Positions 26,816-36,236 are shown, counted from the first letter of the stretch. The stretch is DNA of 64,000 nt from Pricia antarctica (GCF_900101815.1 NZ_FNAO01000008.1:274027-338026), one strand, 5' to 3'. Notes: generated from the letters alone by a model not told the origin. Program-made: numbers and translations.

Positions 26816-28072
26816 CTACAACCCAAAAGCCGCTTTAACCTCCTCGACCCTATCCAACTTCTCCCAAGTAAACAGCTCTACTTGCTTTTCAACCCTACCA
26901 CTGTACGGCGATTCAAAGACTTTGTTGACCGTTACAGGTTCTTTGCCCATATGCCCATAGGCAGCCGTTTCCAAATAGATCGGATTTCGTAATTTTAGGC
27001 GTTTTTCAATGGCAAAAGGACGCATATCAAACAATTCGGCCACTTTTATGGCGATTTCACCATCGTTCAATGCTACGTTCGAAGTGCCATAGGTATCCAC
27101 ATAAATAGAGGTAGGCTCGACGACCCCGATGGCATAACTAACTTGAACCAACAGTTCTTCGGCCACCCCGGCGGCGACCAAATTTTTAGCGGCATGACGG
27201 GCGGCATAGGCAGCACTTCGATCGACCTTGCTGGGGTCTTTTCCACTAAAGGCACCTCCGCCATGGGCGCCTTTTCCACCATAGGTGTCCACAATAATTT
27301 TTCGGCCCGTAAGCCCGGTGTCGCCGTGTGGGCCTCCGATGACGAATTTTCCGGTGGGATTAATGTGATAGGTGATTTGATCGTCGAACAGTTTTTGTAT
27401 CGCAGGCGGCAACTGTGCCTTGACCCTGGGTATCAAGATAGAAACAATATCCTTTTTAATCCTTGAGAGCATCTTTTCGTCGTCGGTGTCGAACTCGTCG
27501 TGTTGTGTAGAAACCACGATGGTGTCAATACGCTGCGGTAGGTTATCTTCCGAATATTCAATGGTAACTTGAGCCTTGGCGTCGGGCCGTAGATAATCAA
27601 TTTCCTTATTTTCCCTCCGTAAATCGGCCAGCGCCTGAAGTATTTTGTGAGAAATATCCAAAGCTAGGGGCATGTAATTGTCCGTTTCCTTTGTGGCATA
27701 GCCGAACATCATTCCTTGGTCTCCCGCGCCCTGCATCTCCTTTGATTCCCGATCCACGCCTTGATTGATATCCTTCGATTGTTCATGAATGAGTGAAATC
27801 ACCCCGCATGAATCACCGCTGAACTGATATTCACCGTTCGTATATCCAATTTTATTGATAACATCCCTGGCAATTTGCTGTACATCTAGGTAAGTGGTGC
27901 TCTTTACCTCACCGGCCAATACGACCTGCCCGGTGGTGACCAAAGTTTCACAGGCTACCTTACTTTCGGGGTCGAAAGCCAAAAAATGATCTAACAAAGC
28001 ATCGCTGATCTGGTCGGCAATTTTATCGGGATGACCTTCACTAACGGATTCTGATGTAAATAAATAGGACAT
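26816..28072 (-). CDS. metK: S-adenosylmethionine synthetase
   Basis: Makes SAM from methionine and ATP. 418 residues from the ATG at 28072, which gives the standard [18 protein letters not shown]-terminus; an in-frame GTG three codons earlier is less likely. The other MetK signatures are present: [12 protein letters not shown] near 115-126, the [21 protein letters not shown] stretch near 255-275, and GGGAFSGKD (P-loop-like) after it. Transcribed alone towards metY, with a SAM-II-like aptamer in its leader, so the product probably represses its own synthesis. Confidence 0.97.
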   Translation of the reverse strand: MSYLFTSESVSEGHPDKIADQISDALLDHFLAFDPESKVACETLVTTGQVVLAGEVKSTTYLDVQQIARDVINKIGYTNGEYQFSGDSCGVISLIHEQSKDINQGVDRESKEMQGAGDQGMMFGYATKETDNYMPLALDISHKILQALADLRRENKEIDYLRPDAKAQVTIEYSEDNLPQRIDTIVVSTQHDEFDTDDEKMLSRIKKDIVSILIPRVKAQLPPAIQKLFDDQITYHINPTGKFVIGGPHGDTGLTGRKIIVDTYGGKGAHGGGAFSGKDPSKVDRSAAYAARHAAKNLVAAGVAEELLVQVSYAIGVVEPTSIYVDTYGTSNVALNDGEIAIKVAELFDMRPFAIEKRLKLRNPIYLETAAYGHMGKEPVTVNKVFESPYSGRVEKQVELFTWEKLDRVEEVKAAFGL

Positions 28073-28141
28073 AACTTTCACTTTTTAGGATAGAAACGGA
28101 TTTGAAAGTATCGCCAAAAGAAGATGATAAAAACTAATTTA

Positions 28142-28296
28142 TCAACTGCTTTAGCATTTTTTATGCTGAATTTATTTCAGCACCTAGCCCGATCGAAGCT
28201 GGCTGCCGAACTGGTTTCAGCATCTCACTTCCTTAAAAGCTAGGTCCTGAAACAAGTTCAGGACAAGAGGTTGCAATCAGTCAAATCCTTCCTCTT
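28142..28296 (-). ncRNA. Candidate SAM-II riboswitch with expanded middle loop
   Basis: On the minus strand AAGAGG and CCUCUU (28296-28291 and 28270-28265) form P1 around a loop reading GAUUUGACUGAUUGCAA, very close to the SAM-II loop. Far downstream, AAUGCUAAAGCAGUUGA (28158-28142) holds the conserved GCUAAA and pairs CAGUUGA with UUGACUG of the loop (7 bp), the hallmark pseudoknot P2. Between P1 and this 3' strand lie 107 nt (28158-28264) instead of the usual few, folding as hairpins TGCTGA/TCAGCA, CCTAG/CTAGG and GTCCTGA/TCAGGAC. About 70 nt separate it from metK. The class call is from memory of the consensus; no covariance search was run. Confidence 0.75.
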
Positions 28297-28308
28297 TTAA
28301 TAACAGTT

Positions 28309-28316
28309 CAAAAGTA
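28309..28316 (-). promoter_or_regulatory. -10 box of metK
   Basis: Perfect TACTTTTG on the minus strand. The predicted start, near 28302, is just six bases before the P1 stem of the SAM-II-like element, so the aptamer would be at the very 5' end of the mRNA. No good -33 TTG at standard spacing. Confidence 0.5.
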
Positions 28317-28468
28317 CATAAATGCCAAGGAAATAAAAATTATAAGTCCATTGGATTAGAAATTTTTGAGCTTGTTTGCGTTTATAATCGCAACGCATTC
28401 TTCATCTTCCCCAAGATACTTTGTATATTGTACTCCCCATTTACCACTAACCCTTAATCTGATTCTTT

Positions 28469-29083
28469 ATGCATATTGCGGTCGCAGGAAATATTGGTGC
28501 AGGCAAAACTACGTTGACGCGACTGTTAGCCAAGCATTATCATTGGGAGGCGAATTTCGAGGATGTTGTAGACAACCCCTATCTCGACGATTTTTACAAT
28601 CAAATGGAACGCTGGAGCTTTAACCTTCAGATCTATTTTCTCAATCAGCGGTATCGCCAGGTGCTAAAAATCAGGGAAAGCGGCAAAGACACCATTCAAG
28701 ACCGCACGATTTACGAGGATGCCTATATCTTTGCCCCCAACCTTCACGCCATGGGGCTGATGACCAATCGTGATTTCACCAACTATAAAAGCCTGTTCGA
28801 ATTGATGGAAACTTTGGTGCAGCCGCCCGATATTTTGATCTATTTACGGAGTTCGATTCCCAATTTGGTTGGTCAGATCCATACACGGGGGCGGGAATAT
28901 GAGAACAGTATCTCCATCGATTACCTCAGCCGGCTCAACGAGCGCTACGAGGCTTGGATACATCACTATGAGAAGGGAAACCTGTTGATCATCGATGTTG
29001 ATGACATCAATTTTGTGGATAAGCCCGAAGATCTGGGTACGGTCATTAATAAGATCGATGCGGAAATTAATGGATTGTTTTGA
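28469..29083 (+). CDS. Deoxynucleoside kinase
   Basis: Phosphorylates deoxynucleosides for salvage; the substrate (deoxyadenosine, deoxyguanosine or others) is not determined. 204 residues with P-loop GNIGAGKTT at 7-15, the ERW-type segment (MERWSFNLQIYFLNQRY), DRTIYEDAYIFA with the DRS-like DR motif near 74-85, and the lid region RGREYENSISIDYLSRLNERY in parts near 130-150. Transcribed alone; its TGA directly abuts the stop of the convergent App1-like gene, so the two mRNAs must overlap. Confidence 0.92.
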   Translation: MHIAVAGNIGAGKTTLTRLLAKHYHWEANFEDVVDNPYLDDFYNQMERWSFNLQIYFLNQRYRQVLKIRESGKDTIQDRTIYEDAYIFAPNLHAMGLMTNRDFTNYKSLFELMETLVQPPDILIYLRSSIPNLVGQIHTRGREYENSISIDYLSRLNERYEAWIHHYEKGNLLIIDVDDINFVDKPEDLGTVINKIDAEINGLF

Positions 29084-30088
29084 TCAAATAAATCCGTTTG
29101 CCGTCGCATGTTCGATCGCCTGCTCACTACTTTCCACCAAAAGCACAGGTGTTACCTTATATTTTTCAAAGAGCCCTTTTACCCGCTCCATCTTCCGTTT
29201 ATGGTCAACGCTTCTCAGATAAATGGCCAAGATGTTATCGGGATGTAATTCTGCAATTTCCTTATAGATATCGGCGTCATGTTCTCCGCTATCGCCGATA
29301 AGAATAAATTTGAGATCAGGGTAGGTTTTTAGGATGTTGATGATTTCCTTCTGCTTTTGAGGTTTTTCGCCCCCCGAACCGAGGCCGCCCCATGTTGGAA
29401 AATTCCGAAGCAAAACGGGTCCTTTAGGAAAATTGTTTTTGGTCAGGAAGAGTTCTAGGTACCGGTATAGGTTCCAGGGACTGTGACTGACGTAGAAAAT
29501 AGGATTGGCGGCCTTGCCCGATTTCCCACGGTGTAGCTGTCCGTAAAACTGGGCGGCCCCTTTTAGGGGCGTGCGTTGATCCGGTCTTTTAAAAAAGGTA
29601 TTGAACACCACTTTCCACTTTAGCGAAGACACCACCCCGGTTTTCAGAATGGTGTCGTCAATATCGCTGATTACACCGAAATCGGCTTTTTTTGAAGGAA
29701 TCAATAGTTCTCCCGGAAAACGGTTCTGGTGTAGGATTTCTCTTTTCAAAGCGGTATCCGAGTACGAAATTTCATAGTTTACCCATCCCTCATCATTGGC
29801 TAAGCGGTTCAGACTTTCGACCGTTGTTTCCACGCGATAGTAGCCGCGTTTATCCGTAGTTCCCGTGATGGCTCTGCCATCCTGAAATTGTATGGTAATG
29901 TCGGTATTACGAATCTCGTCGACCTCGAAGCGTTTCACAGAATTCCACAGCAGGTTGAAAAAGCCTTTTTTCGAAAGGTCGATTTCTTCATCTTCCAAGG
30001 CCCTGCCCCGGGCATAAAAATGCGTGTCGGTGCCGTAGCTCTGAAAAGTGATGATCTGAAGTTTGTCTTTTTTGCCGAACCAAGCCAT
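29084..30088 (-). CDS. App1-like phosphatase (DUF2183)
   Basis: A 334-residue protein whose C-terminal half is the phosphatidate phosphatase App1 catalytic domain: the HAD-like catalytic motif SDIDDTILKTG near residue 140, then SHSPWNLYRYLELF and a FILIGDSGEHDADIY segment near 290. The N-terminal half is beta-rich (FQSYGTDTHFYARGRALEDEEI), as in bacterial App1 relatives. Start at ATG 30088 (MAWFGKK) was chosen over an upstream in-frame ATG because the earlier part looks unrelated and a -10 box sits right before 30088. Substrate in bacteria is uncertain. Confidence 0.85.
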   Translation of the reverse strand: MAWFGKKDKLQIITFQSYGTDTHFYARGRALEDEEIDLSKKGFFNLLWNSVKRFEVDEIRNTDITIQFQDGRAITGTTDKRGYYRVETTVESLNRLANDEGWVNYEISYSDTALKREILHQNRFPGELLIPSKKADFGVISDIDDTILKTGVVSSLKWKVVFNTFFKRPDQRTPLKGAAQFYGQLHRGKSGKAANPIFYVSHSPWNLYRYLELFLTKNNFPKGPVLLRNFPTWGGLGSGGEKPQKQKEIINILKTYPDLKFILIGDSGEHDADIYKEIAELHPDNILAIYLRSVDHKRKMERVKGLFEKYKVTPVLLVESSEQAIEHATANGFI

Positions 30089-30094
30089 AGAGGT

Positions 30095-30102
30095 CAAATA
30101 TA
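30095..30102 (-). promoter_or_regulatory. -10 box TATATTTG six bases before the App1-like ATG
   Basis: Perfect minus-strand consensus with exactly the same sequence and 6-base spacing to the ATG as in front of the PagL-like gene. It implies a leaderless mRNA and supports ATG 30088 as the start. A TTC lies at the right distance for a weak -33. Confidence 0.4.
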
Positions 30103-30254
30103 GGGAAAAGCAGCGGAGGTTGAAGGTTGCGGGGAGCGCTTTGAAAACTCCCGTTCCCTCACCCAAAAGGACGGCTTACTCATTGCTCATTTTGTACACA
30201 GGATGTTATGCTTAGGTTTATGTCATGTTTAACCCGCCTGTCAGTCGTCAGGCC

Positions 30255-30302
30255 AAAAAATATCAAAAAAAAAGAAGCCATCGTATTTATTTCGATGGCT
30301 TC
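30255..30302 (-). terminator. Intrinsic terminator of hppA
   Basis: GAAGCCATCG (30274-30283) pairs with CGATGGCTTC (30293-30302); on the minus strand the 10-bp stem is followed by a run of nine U residues and more U-rich sequence. Confidence 0.8.
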
Positions 30303-30330
30303 CCCTATATTTATAATGTGAGACTTTATG

Positions 30331-32706
30331 CTACTTCCGAATATCAATACTTTCGATAGTAACCTCGGTCTCGGAACCTTTCGATTCAACGGTTCTATCC
30401 TCAAAAGCCTGCAATTGGCTTTTAACCTCGGCCTGTGTACCCCTGAATGCCTTTTCCTGGGTTACTTTTTCGCCGTTTACAACTGCCGTATAAGCAATGG
30501 TCGCTTCGGCCAAGTCGCTGTTGTCGGACTGCATTTCAATCTTGATTTCTTTTGCACTCTCCGTAGTGGCCACGCCGGTTTGGGTCATGGCGATACTTGG
30601 GGCGATAACGAGTGCGACAACGGACATCAATTTTAAAAGGATGTTTAACGAAGGTCCGGAAGTATCCTTAAAAGGATCACCGACCGTATCGCCTACTACC
30701 GCCGCTTTGTGGGCATCGGTACCTTTACGGCCGTCTGATTCGATCATTTTTTTGGCATTGTCCCATGCACCACCGGCGTTGGATTGGAAAATAGCCATCA
30801 AAACTCCGGCTGTAGTTACCCCTGCGAGCAAACCGCCCAACATTTCGGCACCACCGATAAAGCCGACCGCAACGGGTACGGCGATCGCCAACAATCCGGG
30901 TAAAACCATTTCCTTTAGTGAGGCCTGCGTAGAAATTTCCACACATTTTTCGTATTGGGCAACCCCATCGGCAGCATCGAAAATCGCTCGATCTTCTACC
31001 GTTGCCTTAGACATATCGGAATCATATTTTCGCATAACCGCTAAAGCGGCTTTCAGTTCGGGAATATCACGGAACTGACGACGTACCTCTTCAATCATTG
31101 CCAAAGCGGCGCGCCCGACCGCGTTCATCGATAGGGCGGAGAATACAAAAGGAAGCATCCCCCCTACCAGCAGTCCGGCCATGATATCAGGTCTTGATAC
31201 ATCGATCGTTTGCACATTGGCGACCTTCATAAAGGCGGAGAACAACGCCAAGGCGGTCAAAGCCGCCGAAGCGATGGCAAAACCTTTTCCGATGGCAGCT
31301 GTAGTATTTCCAACGGCATCCAACTTATCGGTACGTTCACGAACTTCGCTCGGCAATTCGGCCATTTCGGCGATACCCCCTGCGTTATCGGAAATCGGTC
31401 CGTACGCATCAACGGCCAATTGGATACCTGTATTCGCGAGCATCCCAACGGCAGCGATGGCAATACCGTACAATCCCGCAAAATGGTGCGAAATCAATAT
31501 GGCAGCGGCAATCAATAAAATAGGTATCATAGTGGACATCATGCCAACGCCGAGACCGGCAATTATATTAGTAGCGGCGCCCGTTTCAGATTGCCTAACG
31601 ATGTCGTTTACCGGCTTCATGCCCGTTCCCGTATAATATTCCGTAATCTTACCGACACCAAGACCGGCAACCAGACCCGCGATCGTTGCCCAAAAGATGC
31701 CCATCGCACCCATAGGTAGACCTTCTACGGATTCAGGAATCAAGGCGTGGATTATAAAATAAGAAGCGGCGACCATCAGTCCGGCAGATAAAAATTCCCC
31801 AATGTTCAATGCCGTTTGTGGATTTCCGCCATCCTTTACCTTAACGAAGAAAGTTCCGATAATGGACATGATTATTCCAACCGCGGCAAGTACCAACGGC
31901 AGGTAAACGGCTCCCAATCCTCCGAAATCCGGAGTAATAATAAAAGCGCCCAAAACCATGGTTCCGATGATAGAACCGACATACGATTCAAAAAGGTCGG
32001 CGCCCATTCCGGCGACGTCACCTACGTTATCGCCTACGTTATCGGCAATAGTAGCGGGGTTCAAAGGATGATCTTCGGGAATGCCCGCTTCCACCTTGCC
32101 CACCAAATCGGCCCCCACATCGGCCGCTTTCGTATAGATACCTCCACCCACACGGGCAAAAAGCGCTATTGATGAAGCGCCCAAAGAAAAACCGGAGAGG
32201 ACGTTGAGTACCAATTGCAAGTTCTCGGCACCGGGCCAAATACTCTGGTAGATCATGAAGAGTCCGCTTAATCCTAGAACGCCGAGGCCTACCACGCCAA
32301 GGCCCATTACAGAACCGCCGGCAAAGGCCACTTCCAAAGCCTTGCCCAAAGAAGTTCGGGCCGCTTGGGTCGTTCTAACATTGGCTTTGGTAGCGACGCG
32401 CATCCCAATAAAGCCAGCCAAACCTGAACAGACCGCACCTACAACGAATGATAAGGCTACCATTCCGTGTGATCCGGCTTCGGCGCTTCCTTTAAAATAA
32501 AGTAGAACGGCTACAGCCAAAACAAAAATCGAGAGAATCTTGTACTCCGCTTTCAAGAACGACATCGCCCCATCGGCGATATTTTTGGCGATTCGCGCCA
32601 TCTTGGCATCGCCCTCATCTTGCTTGGCGACCCAAGCATTTTTAATAAAAACGAACACAAGGGCCACAATTCCGAAAACCCATAAATAATTTACTAGTAT
32701 TTCCAT
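30331..32706 (-). CDS. hppA: Membrane-bound, K+-dependent ion-pumping pyrophosphatase
   Basis: A 791-residue integral membrane pyrophosphatase that couples PPi hydrolysis to Na+ and/or H+ export. About 16 hydrophobic helices are visible. Diagnostic motifs are [29 protein letters not shown] (in parts, near 205-233), and [10 protein letters not shown] near 455; Ala rather than Lys after GNTT marks the K+-dependent group. After the last helix the chain continues for about 70 polar, Glu/Lys-rich residues not found in most family members. It sits beside the soluble pyrophosphatase gene on the same strand, each with its own terminator. Confidence 0.95.
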   Translation of the reverse strand: MEILVNYLWVFGIVALVFVFIKNAWVAKQDEGDAKMARIAKNIADGAMSFLKAEYKILSIFVLAVAVLLYFKGSAEAGSHGMVALSFVVGAVCSGLAGFIGMRVATKANVRTTQAARTSLGKALEVAFAGGSVMGLGVVGLGVLGLSGLFMIYQSIWPGAENLQLVLNVLSGFSLGASSIALFARVGGGIYTKAADVGADLVGKVEAGIPEDHPLNPATIADNVGDNVGDVAGMGADLFESYVGSIIGTMVLGAFIITPDFGGLGAVYLPLVLAAVGIIMSIIGTFFVKVKDGGNPQTALNIGEFLSAGLMVAASYFIIHALIPESVEGLPMGAMGIFWATIAGLVAGLGVGKITEYYTGTGMKPVNDIVRQSETGAATNIIAGLGVGMMSTMIPILLIAAAILISHHFAGLYGIAIAAVGMLANTGIQLAVDAYGPISDNAGGIAEMAELPSEVRERTDKLDAVGNTTAAIGKGFAIASAALTALALFSAFMKVANVQTIDVSRPDIMAGLLVGGMLPFVFSALSMNAVGRAALAMIEEVRRQFRDIPELKAALAVMRKYDSDMSKATVEDRAIFDAADGVAQYEKCVEISTQASLKEMVLPGLLAIAVPVAVGFIGGAEMLGGLLAGVTTAGVLMAIFQSNAGGAWDNAKKMIESDGRKGTDAHKAAVVGDTVGDPFKDTSGPSLNILLKLMSVVALVIAPSIAMTQTGVATTESAKEIKIEMQSDNSDLAEATIAYTAVVNGEKVTQEKAFRGTQAEVKSQLQAFEDRTVESKGSETEVTIESIDIRK

Positions 32707-32760
32707 ATTCAGTTAGGTATTTTTTAACGGGGGCTAAAGTAATAAAATTGACTAGAATAA

Positions 32761-32794
32761 AAAAAGCCATCCTTATTTATAAAGATGGCTTTTT
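32761..32794 (-). terminator. Intrinsic terminator of ppa, possibly bidirectional
   Basis: AAAAAGCCATC (32761-32771) and GATGGCTTTTT (32784-32794) form an 11-bp stem with U-rich sequence on the minus-strand 3' side. It lies between ppa and hppA. Confidence 0.75.
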
Positions 32795-32826
32795 CTACGC
32801 TTAATTTTCAGGGAGAATTTTATCCT

Positions 32827-33354
32827 CTAAATCATAAAGGTTCGTCGGTCTTTATGGTCGCTTTCTACATATCTTTTTACACATTGGTGGTATATCTCGA
32901 CGGCTTCATCGACATTGCCCCAGCCACCGGTATCGACCTTTTTCTTTTCGAGGTCTTTGTAGACCTTAAAAAAGTGCTCTATCTCTTTTAAACGATGTGG
33001 ATTCAAATCGCTGATATCGTTGTTATTGCTCCATATCGGATCGGAAACGGGTACGCAGATAATTTTTTCGTCAGGTCCCTTTTCATCGGTCATGTGAAAG
33101 ACGCCGATCGGCCTCACCTGCATCACCACCATCGGATAGGTCGGTTCGGCACCCAGTACCAGCACATCGAGCGGATCTTGGTCCAATGCGAGCGTCTCGG
33201 GAATAAAGCCATAATCGCCTGGATACATCATCGAGGAAAAAAGCATCCGATCAAAACGAATTTTGTTCAGCGTAAAATCATACTCATATTTATTTCGGCT
33301 CCCTTTAGGGATTTCAATAAGCACGTCGAAGGTTAGATCTGCTTTTTTGGACAT
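32827..33354 (-). CDS. ppa: Soluble inorganic pyrophosphatase
   Basis: Family I pyrophosphatase, 175 residues, cytoplasmic, splitting PPi made by biosynthetic reactions (including ATP sulfurylase). The signature DQDPLD is at 58-63, with EIPKGSRNKYEY near 14-25 and the second acidic group in DEKGPDEKIICVPV. A -10 box TACCTTTG lies 22 bases upstream. Its neighbour is the membrane pyrophosphatase, so two PPi-consuming enzymes are adjacent. Confidence 0.96.
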   Translation of the reverse strand: MSKKADLTFDVLIEIPKGSRNKYEYDFTLNKIRFDRMLFSSMMYPGDYGFIPETLALDQDPLDVLVLGAEPTYPMVVMQVRPIGVFHMTDEKGPDEKIICVPVSDPIWSNNNDISDLNPHRLKEIEHFFKVYKDLEKKKVDTGGWGNVDEAVEIYHQCVKRYVESDHKDRRTFMI

Positions 33355-33375
33355 TTCTTTGGATTTTTAGTTCTG

Positions 33376-33383
33376 CAAAGGTA
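33376..33383 (-). promoter_or_regulatory. -10 box of ppa
   Basis: Perfect TACCTTTG on the minus strand; predicted start about 15 bases before the ATG. No clear -33 TTG. Confidence 0.4.
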
Positions 33384-33446
33384 CGAAAATGAGATTAGTG
33401 AATGAGCGCTTTAAAGTATGCCTTTTTTACGTTAACTGGATATTCG

Positions 33447-33595
33447 CAGGTAATATCGTTAGAAAATCCGACTAAAACCTGACACCCCTGTGAAAACTTG
33501 GCAGATATGGCATGTGGAGAAATCCGACAGGTCTTCGAAAACTTGGCAGATTTGGGTCGGGGGAAAATCCGAAAGGTCCTAGAGACTGCTAGAGA
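33447..33595. repeat. Imperfect 45-bp tandem repeat
   Basis: Two successive 45-base units start with the identical 15-mer GAAAACTTGGCAGAT at 33492 and 33537, and each ends in an ATCCGA(C/A)AGGTC motif. A shorter degenerate unit (AAAATCCGACTAAAACC) precedes them, and AGAGACTG is repeated after them. It fills the spacer between ppa and the DUF5686 gene. Confidence 0.65.
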
Positions 33596-33612
33596 CTGTT
33601 TTAAATTGTGCG

Positions 33613-36108
33613 TTAAAAATTAAATCCGAACGTTCCCGTCACACTGAAAGGCCTCGCTTCGGGGGCATCCAAATAATTGCCCCTGAAGTTGAAATCAATT
33701 CTAAAAATCTTGAAAATATTGCCAATGCCAACTGAATATTCATAATAGATTTTATCGTTGGGTGCCTGCAAGGGTATGTTTGTAGGGGCATTCAGGGCGA
33801 TGTTCTCGTCTGACAGTTCGCCCCAGACTCCCCTTAATCCTACAATTTCCCGCAGGTCGAGCTTTCGCAAAATGGGTATCCTCGAAAACAAGCGGCCGTT
33901 GAAATTATGTTCTAAATGAACGGAGACATACGTATCGGTCACAAACTCATAAAAATCGAGATTGGGAAAGGTGTTGTACAACGAAAATAGGGTCTGATTT
34001 CCGGGGATGACGTTCAAGAGGCCGAGCGGCACTTCCCCAAAGGTCTTTCCTACTTCCACGGTACTCCGCAATCGTCCGAAACCACCTAGTACCCAAGGTT
34101 GGCTATAGGAAAACTGGAGTTTACTATAATTGAAATCACTTTCCAGAAAACCTTGCAAGCCTCGGGTGTAGTTCAATAACAGCGTACTATAATCGTCATT
34201 GATATCACTGCGTTCGACCCCAAAACCGATGGTACGCTTGCCAGGCGTATATATCAGCGTGGTATTCACGTCGAACTGTTGTATTTCGGAGGATATACCG
34301 CCCGCAGCATTGGCATCGACATAATCAAGACTAAAGGCATCGGGCAATGCGGAACTCAGTGTACGGAACGAATTACCGATACGTATTCGAAAATTGGAAA
34401 TCGGTTCCATCTCTATATTAAAAGTACTCAGATTGATATTGGTCAACCGATCGTTCGCCCCAACGGTAAATACCGAAGAGGATGCGATACTCCGCCCCAA
34501 AACATCATTGGTAGCGGTCAGGTTTAGTCCCAATTGTTCAATATCACGGCGATTGCCCCCGGAAATGATCAAGCGGGACTTTTTATCGACCAGCCACTTT
34601 CCGGATACCCCATATTTGCCTTTTTGATCCTTAAAGCCATAGGCCATATACCCTTCCAGGCGCCAAAGGTCGTTCTGGCCGAAATAAGTGCGCGCCCCGC
34701 CACGTAGGCGAATACCCTCTGCATCGTTATAGCCAAAAACACTATAAACATCGCCGATATCCATGTTCCATTTATCGACTTCTATGTAGCCGGAACCCAA
34801 AATACTGACAATATTATAGTAAGATTTGAACTTGGGAACTGTCTTTAAGGTATCCAATAGTTGATAGACCCCTTTTTCATCCTTGTTTAAGGATTCGAGG
34901 CGGTTGTTGGTCCAAAACGTCGTGTCCCGCGTCATTACGATCGGGTCGAACGGATTGCTCTCCGTTTTGTAGAAATCCCTTGGTCGCTCTTGGTCGAACT
35001 GGTGGCGGTCGTAAACGGTCGTCCGCTTTCCGTAGATACCGCGGGATTTTTCCTTTTTGCTGTAACTGAAATCCGTCAGCATATAATCCCGCTTCAACAG
35101 AAAAACACTATCGTTGAGCACGTCGAAATCCTGCTCGATATAAACGTCCTTGACCCAGTTCAGATTGGCACTTTTGACCACCTGCAGATTGATATTCTTG
35201 ATAGCATAGGTAGTATCGTTGACCCAAAAATCGCCCTTAAAGGTCAATTCGTTCTTACGCCTGGGATAATACACGATATTATAGCACCATTTGTTATCGA
35301 TGAAAGCACTATCGCGCAACGCGTAATTATAGACGTCAATGCCCGTTTTGGAAAGGGGACTCGTAAAACTCTTGTCAAAAAATTTGATGTAGTTATTGTA
35401 CACATTGTATTCGGCGTACATGTCTTGCACAAAGGCGGTAATGGACTGATTGTTCTCGAAACCGGAGTTTTTACTGCCGAGTACATCTTCCTTTTCGGTC
35501 TGTAGGATATTATCGCCATACACTTTCGAAAATTTTTCGTTCAGAAATATCGGCAGATAGGTCTTTCCGGTTATTCGAGAGGTATCAAGGTCTTTGAACA
35601 TGAATTCAAGGCCTTTGAAGACACGGCTCTTAATGACCGAACTGTCGATGGTGTTCAGATCGAACTCCACCTTTTCATATTTGTCATATTTATACTGATC
35701 GAATAAACTGAGTCCGTTTCGGCGTTTCTTTTCCCAGATTTTTCTGAGGATATCGATAGCGGGATTGTTCTTTTTGGACTGTTTGCCCGCGATTAGCACC
35801 ACTTCTTTCAGCTGCTCGCTCGACTCGACCATGGTGATTTTCATATCATAGTTCACCTTTTGGGACAAGTTGATCTCTTGGGTCTCGTAGCCGATAAACG
35901 ATACGATCAGCGTTGGATAGGTAGTGTCCGATTCTAGATAGAACCTGCCATCGTCGTTGGTAATCGTACCTTCCTGCGAATCTTTAAAGAGCACGTTGGC
36001 GAAGGGCACCGTCACGCCAGCTTCGTCAATAATGACGCCACCGACCTTGGTCTGCGCATACGAAAATGCAACCATGAGCAGGAAAATCGGTATGAGGATT
36101 CTTTTCAT
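33613..36108 (-). CDS. DUF5686 outer-membrane protein with carboxypeptidase-like plug domain
   Basis: An 831-residue protein of the DUF5686/carboxypeptidase-regulatory-like family. Signal peptide 1-18 (ending SYAQ), a CarboxypepD-reg-like beta-sandwich at about 20-110 (GGVIIDEAGVTVPFANVLF), then DUF5686 with a C-terminal beta-barrel that ends in GTFGFNF, the aromatic terminus typical of outer-membrane barrels. Such proteins resemble TonB-dependent receptors without a TonB box; substrate unknown. A perfect -10 box TACTTTTG (36229-36236) lies about 120 bases upstream. Confidence 0.9.
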   Translation of the reverse strand: MKRILIPIFLLMVAFSYAQTKVGGVIIDEAGVTVPFANVLFKDSQEGTITNDDGRFYLESDTTYPTLIVSFIGYETQEINLSQKVNYDMKITMVESSEQLKEVVLIAGKQSKKNNPAIDILRKIWEKKRRNGLSLFDQYKYDKYEKVEFDLNTIDSSVIKSRVFKGLEFMFKDLDTSRITGKTYLPIFLNEKFSKVYGDNILQTEKEDVLGSKNSGFENNQSITAFVQDMYAEYNVYNNYIKFFDKSFTSPLSKTGIDVYNYALRDSAFIDNKWCYNIVYYPRRKNELTFKGDFWVNDTTYAIKNINLQVVKSANLNWVKDVYIEQDFDVLNDSVFLLKRDYMLTDFSYSKKEKSRGIYGKRTTVYDRHQFDQERPRDFYKTESNPFDPIVMTRDTTFWTNNRLESLNKDEKGVYQLLDTLKTVPKFKSYYNIVSILGSGYIEVDKWNMDIGDVYSVFGYNDAEGIRLRGGARTYFGQNDLWRLEGYMAYGFKDQKGKYGVSGKWLVDKKSRLIISGGNRRDIEQLGLNLTATNDVLGRSIASSSVFTVGANDRLTNINLSTFNIEMEPISNFRIRIGNSFRTLSSALPDAFSLDYVDANAAGGISSEIQQFDVNTTLIYTPGKRTIGFGVERSDINDDYSTLLLNYTRGLQGFLESDFNYSKLQFSYSQPWVLGGFGRLRSTVEVGKTFGEVPLGLLNVIPGNQTLFSLYNTFPNLDFYEFVTDTYVSVHLEHNFNGRLFSRIPILRKLDLREIVGLRGVWGELSDENIALNAPTNIPLQAPNDKIYYEYSVGIGNIFKIFRIDFNFRGNYLDAPEARPFSVTGTFGFNF

Positions 36109-36228
36109 CTAAATTATTTCGTTGACGACACCCATGGTACAACTAACGTATCACGAACTCCTTTGCAATGGAGGTTTTGATTTGAAAACCGTCCATAAAA
36201 AATGCTCCGCCGACCTACGTCAACGAAG

Positions 36229-36236
36229 CAAAAGTA
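36229..36236 (-). promoter_or_regulatory. -10 box upstream of the DUF5686 gene
   Basis: Perfect TACTTTTG on the minus strand inside the spacer after pdhB; would give a leader of about 110 nt. No good -33 TTG, so moderate support only. Confidence 0.3.

Noticed and set aside
28142-28296. SAM-I riboswitch at metK
   Set aside because: GCAACC and AGGTGCTGA within the leader recall SAM-I, but the GGAGGGA core and the P1-P2 layout are absent, whereas the SAM-II pseudoknot pairing is present.
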